A stretch of DNA of 64,000 nucleotides from Acanthosoma haemorrhoidale (lineage: Eukaryota; Arthropoda; Insecta; Hemiptera; Acanthosomatidae), in contig OV884013.1 in the NCBI GenBank assembly GCA_930367205.1, positions 91,885,333 to 91,949,332 on the forward strand. The letters are read 5' to 3'. Both the position numbers and the translations under genes were made by a program. Each line of letters opens with the position of its first letter. Position 1 is the stretch's first letter. Of this stretch, positions 48,980 to 62,189 are shown piece after piece. Below the pieces are notes generated by a model. The model saw only the letters and a list, made by a program, of their open reading frames with translations. It made no database searches and was not told the DNA's origin.

Positions 48980-51900
48980 CCTTAGCTCTTAAACTTATAA
49001 AAATAGGATGATAAAAATAAAGAAAAATTAACAGAAAATTACTGTTAATGACAGTCAACGCTATAATAATTTAAGTATTGAGAGCCAACAATGAAAATCG
49101 CGTAATAAATACGTTCCAGAGCAGTTACAGTTTTTAAATAGCTAAAAATTTTCTTTTTGAATGGATGATTTTCTTGAAAATGTAAATGCATTTTAACAAA
49201 TAAAATCTTTATTTAAAAATATCTGCTACTATTAATCATGTTAATGATTTATTTGACTTGAAGTCAAAGAATCTATTTTATATCTCAATAATTTTTTATT
49301 GATGAGGCAATTATTTCTAGAATGTGGATTAACCTTTTTATTAAAATGTTTTATTTTTATCATTATTAAATTGTTTTTATGTTTCCTTCATGTTTACGAT
49401 TCCTTTATATAACAATTGTTAAAACCTATAAAGTTTATTCATTCATATCAAAAAATAACTTTACTTTAAAGCAGTTTTTTCACAATAATTTGATAAACTG
49501 ATCGGAGGACTGCGGGCTATTCTCTGATATCCCTCAATAGTGTTTCTGAATTTTCTACTTGGTATATTCCTTAAATTTCTTGTATTATAGTTATGTTTTT
49601 CAAACAAAAAGAAAAATTGTTAAAACGATTCAGTAATTTTTTTGAAAACATTTTTTTATTTACTGCGTGGTAATGGGACTGGAATAGTTCAGGTAACAAA
49701 TGTATTGATAAAACAGTAAATTGTAAGCTAAATATAAACTAAAATAACCATGATACAAATATGTAAATAAGCTCTGTGGAGTATTTAACACACATTTGAA
49801 ATATGAAATAAAAAATGAGAATAAAAAGGACAGATTGAAATTATATATAAAAACATGTATACATAAGTGTAACATGTACGCTATGAGGACAGGTAGCTTT
49901 GCAGAGAGCGCATGGCTTCAATTTAAAAGGGTCGTTATAATCAATATCTGTATGGCAGAAAACCAGGACTAAATCATTGAGGGGGTAAATCGGCCACGAG
50001 AGGGGGGAAAGGATCGAGGCTTGACTTGAAAGCACACGACACATTTAAGGTTGGTGGATTCGATAACCTGTCGAACAGTGAGTATCCAGTAGTTCGAAGA
50101 AAGACAATTCTGAACCTAATGCGGACCAAATTCACTGCTGCCACCGTCGCAGATGGGTGTAATGAATCAACTAGTGAACCAGATAACCATGTTTTAGAAG
50201 AATAATAGGGGGTAGAGAGTCCAAATAACAATTCGATGAGCGACCTCTTGAAATATAGTGCAGCAGTCTATAGGGTGTGGTATATTTCCAACGAAAGGAA
50301 AAAGGGCAATGGTGGAAAAAGATAGGATTTTAGGACGGTTGGAGACAAATCTATTTGAGGCAAGCGTAGAAGGAGTGAACTTGAAGTTTCAAATATTTCT
50401 AAATACTAAATATTCGAAGAAAACAATCAAATATAAAATAATATTACATGAACATAAACTGGAATCCTTTGTATCAAATACAAAATTAATGAAAGAGGCG
50501 GGCTATGACTGAAACGTTTTATGAATACGCAACAAGATTGCCATTAAATAACTAAGATAGTAGTGATATATTTATGTATAAATAGACAGAATAAAGATAG
50601 AAGGAAAATTTATGCAAAGGAAAAGAAATATTCATCAAGTAGCTTTTGGTATGTAAAAGTTGCCTTTATTCTTCCTTGCCACAATCGACTACACATTTTC
50701 CGTAGCCTCCTATATCTATATCATATATCTTCAAGGCTCACATGATCACTCGGATCAGAATAAATACATTTTAATATTCTTGGTGAAATATTTACTGCAA
50801 TGAAACTTATTCTTTCCTATTTAAATATGTATTCCTATTATTAAATATATATTCATATAATATTTATAATGTATGCAATTAATAATTATTGAGGCGAAGA
50901 TATCAATCCAATATATTTTAAAAAGAAGAATTAATTTTTAACTATTTAACACTCTGATATGTGTCGATACATTATCCCCGGTAACCTGAGCCGTCCCTCC
51001 TCCTTTTCGCCAGGAGTCTTATGTAATTGACCTTATTCTATGTCGTTATACAATTTGATTGAGTGTAATAAACTGTAATTTATACTATCACCCACAAGCT
51101 TAATTAAATTAGCATCTTCAACGAGGGTTTAAATCTAATTGAGTTTACATAGTTCACTTTCGCTTTAGCACGGATTACATATTAATAATCAAAGTCTTTA
51201 ATTTGATACACTGTTTAAAATAATCGGAGAATAATTATTTGTTGTGGCTATAATTTTTTATAATTATCCCTTCATTATTTTAATAGTGGCTGATTTTATT
51301 TTTACCGACCTCGGGCCATAAAATGCAATTGCCTTGAATAATAACTTAAAAATGACTCTTCGTAATTATTGATTATATTTTATGCTTTAATTCTTTACAT
51401 GTTAATCAGATTGGCGAGATTTTTTAGTTTTATAACTTTTTAAAATGATATTAAAAATTATTTCACCTCTATGTGCACTTTGACAGGGACTCAAGGTAAG
51501 ATCACTTAAGTGAAAACATCAATTTAAAAAAACCAACCAAACCCTAAAAAATGTTTATTCAAAAAGTATTGAAAGAAAAGATCATATAAAAAATATGATA
51601 ATCCTAAATGTACATAAAAAATAGCAATTAGATGTATATAATTACATTGAATAACTGTTAATTTCTATCTCTGAATTCTTCAATAATTATACCAGTAACA
51701 TAAAAACTAAAAAGTCCTAATCCCAATTTAACCAGTGAAATTTTCTCAGTATTGTGTGCTTGAGGACACCGTTAGCCCTGGTAGGATAAGTGCCTAAAAC
51801 TTTGACATAATTTGATGTCTGCTGTTGTTTTTGTTTGAAAGTGAGTACTCCTTGTATTCAAGTAAGCATTCATGTGAAATGTGATTCAAGAAACTGCCTC

Positions 51901-54900
51901 GTTGGACACCGCCCCTGCTTAAATTGCTCCAACTGTTGTCCTCACCCTGCTCTATAATTTAGTTCTTATTAGCAGATATTAGGATAGTTGCTGTTTGATT
52001 TAAATGAATATATTTCATCATTATATTTATGTATCTTGTCAGTTGACCGGAATCAAAGTAGTTTCAGGCAATATAATGAAACATTTAAAAAAAAAAATTG
52101 GTTATTTTCGGCGTGGCTATTGGTAACACTGGATGGAAGGTATATGGTATAAAACAGACTAGAACCCGAATATTTGCCTAGACAGAAAAAGGTCCAGCTG
52201 ACCAATAGCATAATCAAGATCATTGTTTCATGGCTCATTTGATGTAAATACATAACTTTTAAAAGTTGATGATGAAATTATTGACAAACTTCGATCATCA
52301 ACGAAGACAAACTGAATGGTCAAGAAGGTAATGGTCAAATTGTCATGACTCAGTATAAACAACGACCCGGTAACCGATTTTAACAGTTCTTTCGAATGGG
52401 CAGATGGAAATGATAAGCCAATTAAGGATTGGTCAGTGCTCTAATAGATGACTAAAGAGGACTATGTCAAAAATATTTAAACTACAAAAAATAAATTAAA
52501 CCGGTTTCACATCAACCATAAACCAAAATCATAAAGCAACTAGCTTACTTACATAAAACATAAAGGATTGTTATTAATTATTAATTGCATGTTGTATTTA
52601 TCTCATTTTTTAAATAATTATTAGCCAAGGAAAATCGGCGGGTACATTTGTCTTTGGGTAATAAATGCTTTAAAGTTATTTTTTTGATCAAATTAAAGTC
52701 ACTCCCCTTGGTCACAGATCAACCGTCTCTAATAGATAATAAAAATCAAATATATTTTAAAAAATAAAATTTTGGGGTAAAACAGTAGAAATATCTTATT
52801 TAAGGTTGTTCGGATTTACAATTTTTTTATCTATTGACAATTAATTTCTTCAAGACAAACTGAACTACGTCACAAAACTTTTATTTCAATTTATTACACA
52901 TTTATATTTCAATGATTACCTGCAACAAATGTATATAGTGAAGAATGCGCTCTCAAAATAATAAATAATAATTGTCGAAACGACCATTTCATAAAAAGAG
53001 CACCCAATAGTCTAATATCTTTATTACAATGGTTCTCGTAAGGAAATGTTTATACATAGATTTAAGATTTAAAAATGAGAACCAAAATACAGTAACCTAC
53101 TTGATAAAATAATACCTTCCGTTCCTGAGAGTATAAACGCTCTTTAATGAAGGAGTTCTTTTAACCAGTCCCATTTCAACCTCCTTTCTGTTCTGCCTGA
53201 CATCTATGGAGTATGCATATCAAAGATCATATAAAAACACACTTATCCATCGCAAGTTATGCTTTATGCTTCGAAGAATGGCAAAGTATCTACATGTATG
53301 TAGTAGGTGCATGTATGTAACTCTCATAAATCATTCATGCTTACGCCTAAGCGGTCTGTTATGATTGGATTTTATAATTAACAGTCGATTGCGGTTACAT
53401 TACAGACATTCTCACATTTCTTTCTGAATATTTTATATCGCACTACTAATAATGCTACCATCGATTTTAAATGTCTATTTATTAAATACAAGTAAGAAGT
53501 TACTTCGCTACCGCTTTACAAGATTACTGTAATTTCCTCTTTGGCTGCTACTAGAACCGGCGATTAAATTGAATATATCAATTCCAATTATAGACTATAA
53601 ATTACAGAGAGGCCATTTTTATTTATGTTTGCTGCGGTCTCTAATAGATTCCGTTCGTGAATTGTCAGATCAGTCAGTACTTTGCCGTATCAGCTATTGC
53701 AATGCTTAATTATTATTACCACTGTTAACGATAATCTATCCTATGGCTATGAACAAATATTAATTATTTAATAACAGTTTAACGTGAGCCATAATTGCCT
53801 TTATGAAATTGAATCGAAATATTGCTGTGTAATTGTGATCTCAGGTTGCCCATATTTTTGAGCCATGTATATTTTATCAGAAGCCTTTGTAAAAGGCTAT
53901 TTTTTTTTTAAGTTCATTATTTAAACATCTTACAATATTCCTCAAATGCATAAATTATAATTATTACATGCTTTGGTCACTGAGGCCGTATACACGTGTA
54001 AACGGGAATCTTTTGTTTACTGTTGTCATTGTTGCATCAAAACAGTAGGGAAACAATAGCCTACATAATAAAATCAAAAAAATAATACTAAATAAAATTA
54101 ATTTAAGTAGATATAAATTTCAACAGTCTATGTTTAGTGCGTTTATAAGCATGTTCTTATAAAAAGGGTAAATTGAAAGATTTTAAAGGAAATCTATGCT
54201 CAAAGAGAACAAAAACAAACATTATCCATCTTTTGTTCTTACAAATCATACAGGTGTATGTGTATTAAAAACCTCTCTCATATAGGGTAGTAGATCATCA
54301 TATGAAGTTTTTAGGTCCAAATCCTTAGATACAACTTGTTATTTTGGTTTGGTGGATTGAGGACGGAGATGGCAATAATGTCCGCATTGGAGCTTAAATA
54401 AGGTTGGAGCAATCCTCCAATTGAGATAGAGAACATTAAGTCTGTTATTTTGAAATAAATCCAATGAAAGCCTGGAGTCTAATTTATTCATAAGCTTTTC
54501 AAACATTACCTAGCTATCTTCAGGATTTTAACACTGTCGCAAAATCACCGAGGACCAAAAAAACCAAAACAACAACTATGGAGACCCATTCCCTGTTACT
54601 GTAAGGATTTTTCCTGTGGGAGATGGGCCTTTTCGGGTTCTAAAAGCCTAGTGAGGGCTTCTAAGCAGTGACTTGTAAAATCTCAATTTTTTCATGTTTT
54701 TGCTTTAGCATACTTTCCGTTACTATACCTCAACGCAAATATATTTTTATTACTTTTCCAGCTGTAGTTATTCCTAATTGTTAAAAATATGGCAAGGGTT
54801 GAAATAAGGAACTTTTTGTCTCACCACACAAAATTATAAATTTTTATATTCGACCACTTTCAGAAATCAATCAGTCACATTTTATGATATATGAAATATT

Positions 54901-57256
54901 TTAATATTGATGGTCATAACGATTAAATAAAATACGAGCATTAAAAATTTGGTAGTATTGTAGCAATAGTTTAAAAATTAGAGAAAAATAAAATAATGCA
55001 AGTTAGATAAATGTTAAAAAGTAAGAAATGAGTTGTTAGATGTAGATGATGTTGTGATTGTAGCTCTAAGAATGACAATTTATTGCTGAAAGCACTTGGA
55101 CAAGAATATATAAAACTTTATGTAGGTGAAAAAAAGTTTAGTTCTTTAAAATATTCTGATAGTGACACTGGGGGTTGTATACATCTTTAAAGTTGCTTGT
55201 AAAATTTTTTTCGGCTTCTATCGTAAAACACCAGAACAATGATAGTCAGAATAAAGACTAAATGAAGGCCGGTACGTTTATGAAAGTAGAAATTGTTATT
55301 TTTGGCTTGGTGATGATTTCGACTCAGGAAATAATTAAAGTTATCTTAGATATAGATACAACTGCTACTGCTTACTTTACACATACAATATTAGAATGGG
55401 CTGATAATCCACGAAGGCCGTGCCCAATTACACCTGGAACAGTTGACTAGACAGATAAGTATGTGCTTATCAAGATATGCTGCTTACATTGTCTGCTGCT
55501 CATCGGGCTGCATGTAGTTGCAACGGTTCGTTGGTGGCCCTGGAAGGCCTCCGCTGTCTGGGGAGGACGTTGCCTTACCTACCGAATAGTGAAACATACG
55601 CAATAATGGAAATTCACAATGTCACATACCATAAGAATTGAATACTTGTTTAAAAAATACCCGGTGGCAGATAGACATACGACTGTAAGACCTACTAGCC
55701 AGGTCTTACATAAAATATGTTCGTGGTAAATTCCTCGGGCAGTGATGAACGGCTTGCATACATATAATACAAACTTTTATATATGGGATAGATAGTATGA
55801 TTTAGGTGTTAAAAAACACTAATTTTCGTTTCAATTCATAAGCTTTTCATCAATGGGTAAGGGTATTAACAGCTTACGTCTGTTATCATCCTCGGACGCT
55901 ACGAACCAATACATCCTATCGAGAACTAGGATCTCAGTTGGTGGACTGGTGGATAGACAGTTGGGATGACAGGCAAGGGCTGTTATAAGCTTTTACTAAT
56001 TAAAGACAAGCTTATGAAGAGAAAAGTACATTGCTGTTATTTAAAATCTAGACACATTAAGTCTGGTTTCGTATTTATTAACAGTCTGGTAATAATGAAC
56101 AAACGATGAACTTAAATAAAGATAAGCAAGTTAAAAAACAAAAATTACCACATTAAACCACGAGCTGCGAGGCTCACGACCACGTGAGGCAACTCATACA
56201 ATGTATCGCAAGACACAAATTGAATAATGGCAAATCTGGTGAGCACGGTTGAAGCTTTTAAGTAACTATTTAAGTAAAACGATTCTTACCTATATAATTA
56301 ATTGCAACTAAAAACATGTGTACGTAGCAACATGGGGCAGGGCAGTGAGGATATGGGTTTTTAACGGATTGGTTATAAAGTTTATTTTGATACATGGATC
56401 TTCATAACACAGACTTGTTCATACAAGCGAAATCAAAAAGTGGAGCTGGTTGTTAGGTCGCCTCAAGGTGTATAATAAGCTATTCATTCGTCAATAGAAA
56501 ACTAGACAACTCGGCTTTTCCCTAACTACACATTTCCTATGTACAGTCTTCATAATAAATGATCATTCCTTTGATCTACAACGGACATCCGGAACGTCCC
56601 CGAAGGGAGGGTCATGGCAAGCCTTCTAGCCTACTAGATATCTAATTATCTTAACTCTGCCTTGGAGGTGAAAAATATGACTAGACAATGCTGACTAGTA
56701 ACCACCCCTCGCAAACCTTTAAAACATTAAGTATAAAATGTACTCACTTTGAAGTACATGCTCTGAACTATAGTTTTTGAAAAAAATATCTTTGGAGAAA
56801 ATACCGTAGGGAAAACTCCAAACTTTTGATATTAGACGGTTCCTGAGCAGGCACTATGCCTAAAAGTTAGGTTAATGGGCCCGCTATTATATCACATAAA
56901 ATATTAGTGCATTTTTATAGACAGCTATCGTAGTATTCATAAAAAACCCGAATGGGTTTCGATAATTTCCTACTTGTTTCAAAGTGAGGAATCTCCCTTC
57001 GGATTTGGCAGACATGTAGACTACGGAATGGTATGAAGATTTTTTTTTTGCCGGATTAAGAAATCCCTTATTCACTGCTGGTGAATGAGAAGCCAAAGAT
57101 CGGTTCAATCTTTCTGCAATTTGAGGGCAATTACGTTGTACAATCGGGTTGCTTCAGTGCAGTCTAGTGAATGGACATCTTTAGTAACCATTAGGATTGA
57201 GCAGTGTATATCTCTGCGATTAGTCAGACAGATGGCTGACGTGCTATAATTATCTC
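48980..57256. other. Gene-free stretch of about 8.3 kb
   Basis: No gene supported. A minus-oriented dispersed AT-rich repeat piece lies near 51190-51315. The region 53340-53880 has a more even base mix and many homeodomain-like TAATTA/ATTTATTAAA words and might be regulatory. Short open frames (for example 50258-50512 and 55262-55450) have no family signature. Confidence 0.45.
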
Positions 57257-57479
57257 GAGGGGAGTTGCTCTACTTTCAAACAGGTACGAGGGAACTGTCT
57301 TTCATCTGTAAGTCTGTTGGTTATTCCACAGCACAAAAACTTTACTGTGATAAAATTACAATCTGCCTTATTGGGCAATAAGTGATTGTCTTCAATGTTC
57401 TTATTCATACCATATTTACAATTCCTCATTCACTCGCTCATTTATACAGTATATCGTACAGCCCAGAGATCTCCTAAAT
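57257..57479. repeat. Dispersed repeats, second copies
   Basis: 57258-57310 matches the repeat start at 35520. 57341-57479 matches 17492-17631 (TGCCTTATTGGGCAATAAGT and ATTCATACCATATTTACAAT). The two blocks being adjacent here suggests one longer family. Confidence 0.75.
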
Positions 57480-58489
57480 TCACATGGTTGTCTCCTCCCT
57501 CATATGCGAAAGAGGGAAGGGAGTGTTGGGAAGTCTCCGACGCTCCTCCGTCAGCCGCTTCACTGGATACGAGCTAGTGGAGGCTGGTTGGTTCTACGAT
57601 AATAGTCGTAAAAGTTATAGAATCAATTGAATTTCCAAGATACATTCCATAAAACCTTGAAATATGTTGATTGGGTTTAAAATAACTAGGATTATAAAAA
57701 ACGCAGAGAACTTTGGAAAGCCTGTCTCGATTCTCCAACAAAAAAAGAATGGTGGGATGCGGGCGTGCGAGTTTCCTCAAAACTTATTAAATGATTCTGG
57801 CTCAGAATTTTTTCCAAAAAAATACCCAATTTTATTCTTCGAACGAGATTTTTTATCGATCGCTCCCAAATAACATTTCTTTTGGTAGTATTTTCAAAAT
57901 TCAGAACGTTTCTGTTGAAAAACTTTCTAGTAGTGAATTGAGAAAGTTTAAAAGTGTATGAAAAGTGGACCAAAATTTATCATGCTTAATTTTTTTTTTA
58001 TTACAATTTAAGTTATTACACAAAACCAGTAATTTAGCGTAATCTAGTGTGTAATTTTTAAAATTTCAGATTCTGAAGACTGCTATCGTAGTCAGATTAC
58101 GTTCACCAGTACCTGTATGAAAATACAGCCTCTAATTTAAGGCTTGACATTACTTGATTAAAAATAAGAAGTCGGCTACGTCTCACTAAGTTTCCAGTCC
58201 AGAAACCATATAATGTTCTTAAAGCAAAAACACTAATCATATAATTGAATCAAGGACAATATTTAATACTTGTAACATAATATTGTAGTCCTAGTGGCGT
58301 TCGGCCTCACGACCTACTGAAAACAAACTTGACATTGTGAGACTGGTCTTACAAAGTCCACTTACCGCTGGTCAATTACTCTTATGTACTGATAAGCTAT
58401 TCGGTGTTTTATTTCTTCAGATATACATTAACCTTATAAACATAAAAGAATGAAGAACTTAAAGTTTTACTTTATGTCCCATAGATGCT
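57480..58489. other. Intergenic DNA
   Basis: Nothing recognised. Overlapping open frames near 57570-57970 are short and unlike known proteins. Confidence 0.45.
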
Positions 58490-59100
58490 AAGAATAAAAA
58501 CAACCTTACGAGAAATAAGAAGGGCCAATCAATTTATCTTTATATTACTTGAAATTAAGTAATAAAAAAGTTTTCCTATCAAATTAGTTAGGATCTTAAA
58601 TTAAAGATCTCGACATCCTGATTAATAATATGGATTATATATTGGGGCTTTAGAGAAATATTATTTAATAATATTCATTAAAATGCCAATAAAATCGTTC
58701 ACGCGCTTGTAACAAAATAATTAAGTAATCAAGTTTATTAATTTGTTATGTGAAGTTATTAAGTAATGTATGCATTAAAAATTAGCCCTTCACTATTAAA
58801 GGATATGTTACGGTTGCAAAAGCGATATTATTGGGGGTTTTAATTATCTTTTTGGTGATTATAGTCCACAAGAGCCCCCCACACACAATACTTAATATTA
58901 ATCAGAATGTCAATAACTTTAAAAATTAATTTTTAAAGGTTTTAGTTTTATTTTTATAGCTGGGGCTACTATTCAACAATTATCCCTTTACAAAAAAACA
59001 ACGAAAAATGTAATTACAGTTTTAGAAAACAACTACAAATTACTTATGGGTCAATGAGGGCGTCGAGATATTTAATTTGATACCCTACTTAAAATTATAT
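58490..59100. repeat. Dispersed AT-rich repeat, several copies facing each other
   Basis: A forward copy (core 58591-58632, AAATTAAAGATCTCGACATC) faces two reverse copies (about 58865-58915 and 59049-59090). The same family lies at 550-720, 14478-14640, 26581-26616, 26735-26890, 34209-34242 (minus) and about 51190-51315 (minus). Another shared block, about 100 nt upstream of the core, is AATAAAACCA(T/G)CC(C/T)CATGAA. Confidence 0.75.
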
Positions 59101-59766
59101 TATATATATAGAGACTTTTCTTTTTGTAACTACAACTAATTATCTAATTAATTTAAATTACTCATGTCTTATAGAGTTGGCAATATTTTTGATGTCTTCC
59201 CAATATCTTAGTGGTCATCATATAAAATTTTATCTGCCTAGCCAGAACGAACAGACAGACACTAAGGTGAAAATATAAAGATTACAGATTTTGAAGAAAT
59301 CAACGAAAGCCTAAAAACACTTTTTTGTGTTATAGAAATTCGATAGATAGAACGACAGGCCTCGGGAGTGAGTTTTTGTGCAGTACATTAATTTGAACAG
59401 GCCCCAGTTTCTCTTCGCCTATCTCAAGTCAGATCACAGCCGCTCACAGCCGATAACTCCTAGTCGATGGAACAGCAGATAAACAGAAAACGCAGCTAGC
59501 ACTGACAAAGAACAAAAGGTGGCTAGCTGAGGCAAATGAGGTTGCATTGTTACATCACAGCTATCGGATCATTCTACGCTTCCGATATTTTCTCTCGCCA
59601 CATCGCACCTCAGTGCAAAAAAAGACAAGTATGGAATTTAAAGTTTTCGGAACTTGGGTTTTTGATCTCTTTTTGACTGTAATTGTCAATAAGTAAAAAA
59701 GAGCAAATAGTTTTGCCAATTTTATTTTAACTTTTTCATACTTTTCTAGTACCAAATCACAAAACA
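59101..59766. other. Intergenic DNA
   Basis: No gene. A small GC-richer patch at 59400-59560 has no signature. Confidence 0.45.
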
Positions 59767-59951
59767 ATGTCCCGCTGTTGCACTGAGGTAGTGCGTAATA
59801 TGTCGTCTCGGCATTCTTTCAACATTTTTATATCATTGAAATTTAAACAATCACATTTCACTATTGACTCGTTCGAAAAATTTGATTTACACGAAATTTC
59901 GACGTACTGAACCTTTGATTTATTATCAATAAATTTTTCGGAGTTTGTGAT

Positions 59952-60552
59952 TGTCGGGAAATGTCACTAGGGGAGTACCCAATCACTCTAGCCCTGGTGA
60001 CAAGTGCGAATTGTTCAAGTTTGTAACCTGGACAATCGTTCCAGGTCGGCGTTAATATCTGACTCCATTTCTGATAGGTATGTGCCCCGACAATGCACTA
60101 TGTTCAAGAGGTACAGAGGATTCATAAAGAATAAGTCAAAGTTTCAGAGTTCGAACAGAAGCAAGTATCACTGAGTAACGGCCGTGAAAGACTGACTGTC
60201 TGGGGCTAGCCTCCTCCGTTAAATATGTCTCACGCCTCCTCGGAGGGGCTGAACAAAAAGGTTGCTTAGTGCCTGCGAGATCCTAACATGTGGTGAGGAG
60301 CATGCCGATTCTCCGTAATCTGCCAGGCTGCTGACAGGACCACTTAGCTTGTTGTGGTTTACATGTGACAAGGGTCTCGCAGGCCTGGGCTGTAAGGGTC
60401 TCTCTAATTTATGACTGACAGTCGTCGTCCCGTCTCATGTTACTTGCTTCCGCGTTTTCTTTATTGCTAAAAGATTTATAATAATTTACTTCTGTTTATA
60501 ATATATCTGCAATAGTATAGGGTGATTTCCCTAAATACTAAGAACCGCCACA
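59952..60552 (+). mobile_element. Solo LTR of a related family
   Basis: 601 bp, starting TGTCGGGAAATGTCACTAG and ending CCGCCACA. Perfect 5-bp target duplication GTGAT at 59947-59951 and 60553-60557. It shares blocks with the 867-bp LTRs (for example GATAGGTATGTGCCCCGACA and CACTATGTTCAAGAG) but is shorter and clearly diverged, so it is a sister family. Confidence 0.95.
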
Positions 60553-60704
60553 GTGATGATAGAAGTTCAATCGGCTGTTCAGTCTTAATTGTTACTACCA
60601 CTCCAAATTAGCTTTGGACCAAATTAGCTTATGAAAACCATGCAACAGTAATCAATAAGAAATAATTACTCTCAAGTGCTATTCAATTAGATATTTCAAC
60701 ATCA

Positions 60705-60815
60705 TATAAAGAAACCTTTATCGTCCATTCGATCAAACAAGCTAAACTTTTCATTGACATGGATCTCTAAAGCAATTACTTACTTCTTTTGGCAATGATA
60801 TTTTTTAACGTTGAA
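60705..60815 (+). pseudogene. Broken duplicate of the small secreted-peptide ORF
   Basis: A TATAAA (60705-60710) and an ATG at 60759 match copy B, but codon 4 is TAA where copy B has TTA. Apart from that stop the signal-peptide-like frame is conserved (SNYLLLLAMIFFNVE). Homology ends exactly after AACGTTGAAG. In this copy the sequence there is GAA|GTATCC, which could be a splice donor. Confidence 0.5.
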
Positions 60816-61471
60816 GTATCCTTGAAGTATTATTCTTTATTGCCGATCCCCATGGAGTCAGTAAATTCATATTCGGTTCAATTCAATCATCATACCGTAT
60901 TATAAGGAGTTCGTTTGTTTTCTGAAGAAAGGGATGAATGTCGTCCAATCAATTTAAATGGTCTCGTCCCTTCATATGTTCTTGCCGGCTGCAAAAGTAT
61001 ATATTAAAAAAAAGTCTCACCTGTTTACCTGATTAACAGTATATATGTGTTGTAAAGGTAATAATTTTTAATTGTGTTGCTCCCACTATTTGTAATAATT
61101 ATTAGCTAAAGAAAAAAATATACTGGCTGGGCCAGCATTAGAATCTGTCAATATGTATATATTTTTTTCTAGAGCTAAAAATTAATAATTTTACTGTGTG
61201 TTGGGATATCATCACAAAACGCCTTTAAATGTTTATCACCCAGCTGAGCTTAACCGAGTTGAAATTCATACTAAAATATCTCGTCCTGACTTAAGACAGA
61301 ATACTCAATTGGTAAAAACACATCAAAAGTATACTATAATAAGTTAACAGAAGATATAAGCTACTTGTAAGACTGTTGGATAACAGATCAAAATTATCGT
61401 TTCAATATACAGGCCATGATGACGTTTGGGCTAAAAATGTGTGAGGCAGCCAAACAGTCAATGAAAATTAT
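60816..61471. other. Spacer between duplicated blocks
   Basis: Contains a short fold-back repeat (61087-61198) and a short dispersed repeat (60841-60885). No gene. Confidence 0.6.
61087..61198. repeat. Short fold-back element related to 16270-16495
   Basis: The ends are inverted copies (TTATTAGCTAAAGAAAAAAA and, on the other side, TTTTTTTCTAGAGCTAAAAA), as in the element at 16270. The tRNA-like centre is largely missing here. Confidence 0.65.
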
Positions 61472-62189
61472 ATGTCCCGCTGTTGCACTGAGGTAGTGAG
61501 TAATATGTCGTCTCGGCCTTCTTTCAACATTTTTATATCATTGAAATTGATATATATTAAATCAATATAAAACTTAGGCCTCTGCAATATCCTTCGAAAA
61601 ATCACCAATTCCCCTTTCTATGATTCCAATTACACTCTCAATTCTAACCTAAGCATCCCATTTTTCACTTCCTTAATCAAAAATAGATAAAATAATTTCT
61701 AAACTTCTATGGTTGATCGTCATAATCCCTACATTCAGCCTACATCCGTTCCTAATATCCCAGTTAACCATATCCCTGCATAAAAATACCTTGGCCATCT
61801 ACAGCCCCCTTCAATCTAACCTTCAGCAATTACCTGGCCATTTTCTCCTTCCTTCCTCCACATTCCTTGCTCACTTCCTCTTTGTTTCTCTAGTTCAGCA
61901 ATATATTTATGTGACAACTTTTTTATTATTATTCCCTCATATTTCCTTGTGTCCACCACTAGGTGAGGCTGCCTCTATTACTACCACTCCAAATTAGCTT
62001 TTAAAACCATGTAACAGTAATCAATTACAAGAAATAATTACTCTCAAGTGCTATTCAATTAGATATTTCAACATCATATAAAGAATTTTTTATTGTCCAT
62101 TCGATCACACAAGCTAAACTTTTCATTGACATGGATCTCTTAAGCAATTACTTCCTTCTTTTGGCAATGTTATTTTTTAACGTTGAAGG
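61472..62189. repeat. Duplicated block, copy B
   Basis: Matches copy A at both ends (61472-61552 and 61974-62189). The roughly 420 bp in the middle (61553-61973) do not match copy A. A plus-strand frame at 61713-61997 is T/C-rich and hydrophobic without a signature. Confidence 0.85.
62077..62082 (+). promoter_or_regulatory. TATAAA box candidate
   Basis: TATAAA 54 nt before the ATG of the small secreted-peptide ORF, conserved in the duplicate copy at 60705-60710. Confidence 0.4.

Larger units (their letters stand above)
59767..60815. repeat. Duplicated block, copy A (contains a solo LTR)
   Basis: The first part (59767-59850, TGTCCCGCTGTTGCACTGAG) recurs at 61472-61552, and the last part (60589-60815) at 61974-62189, in the same order and direction. 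The solo LTR at 59952-60552 lies between the two parts in this copy only. Confidence 0.9.

Noticed and set aside
48726..49058. Minus-strand frame with a poly-lysine stretch
   Set aside because: The lysines are just the 28-nt homopolymer read through, and the remainder has no coding character.
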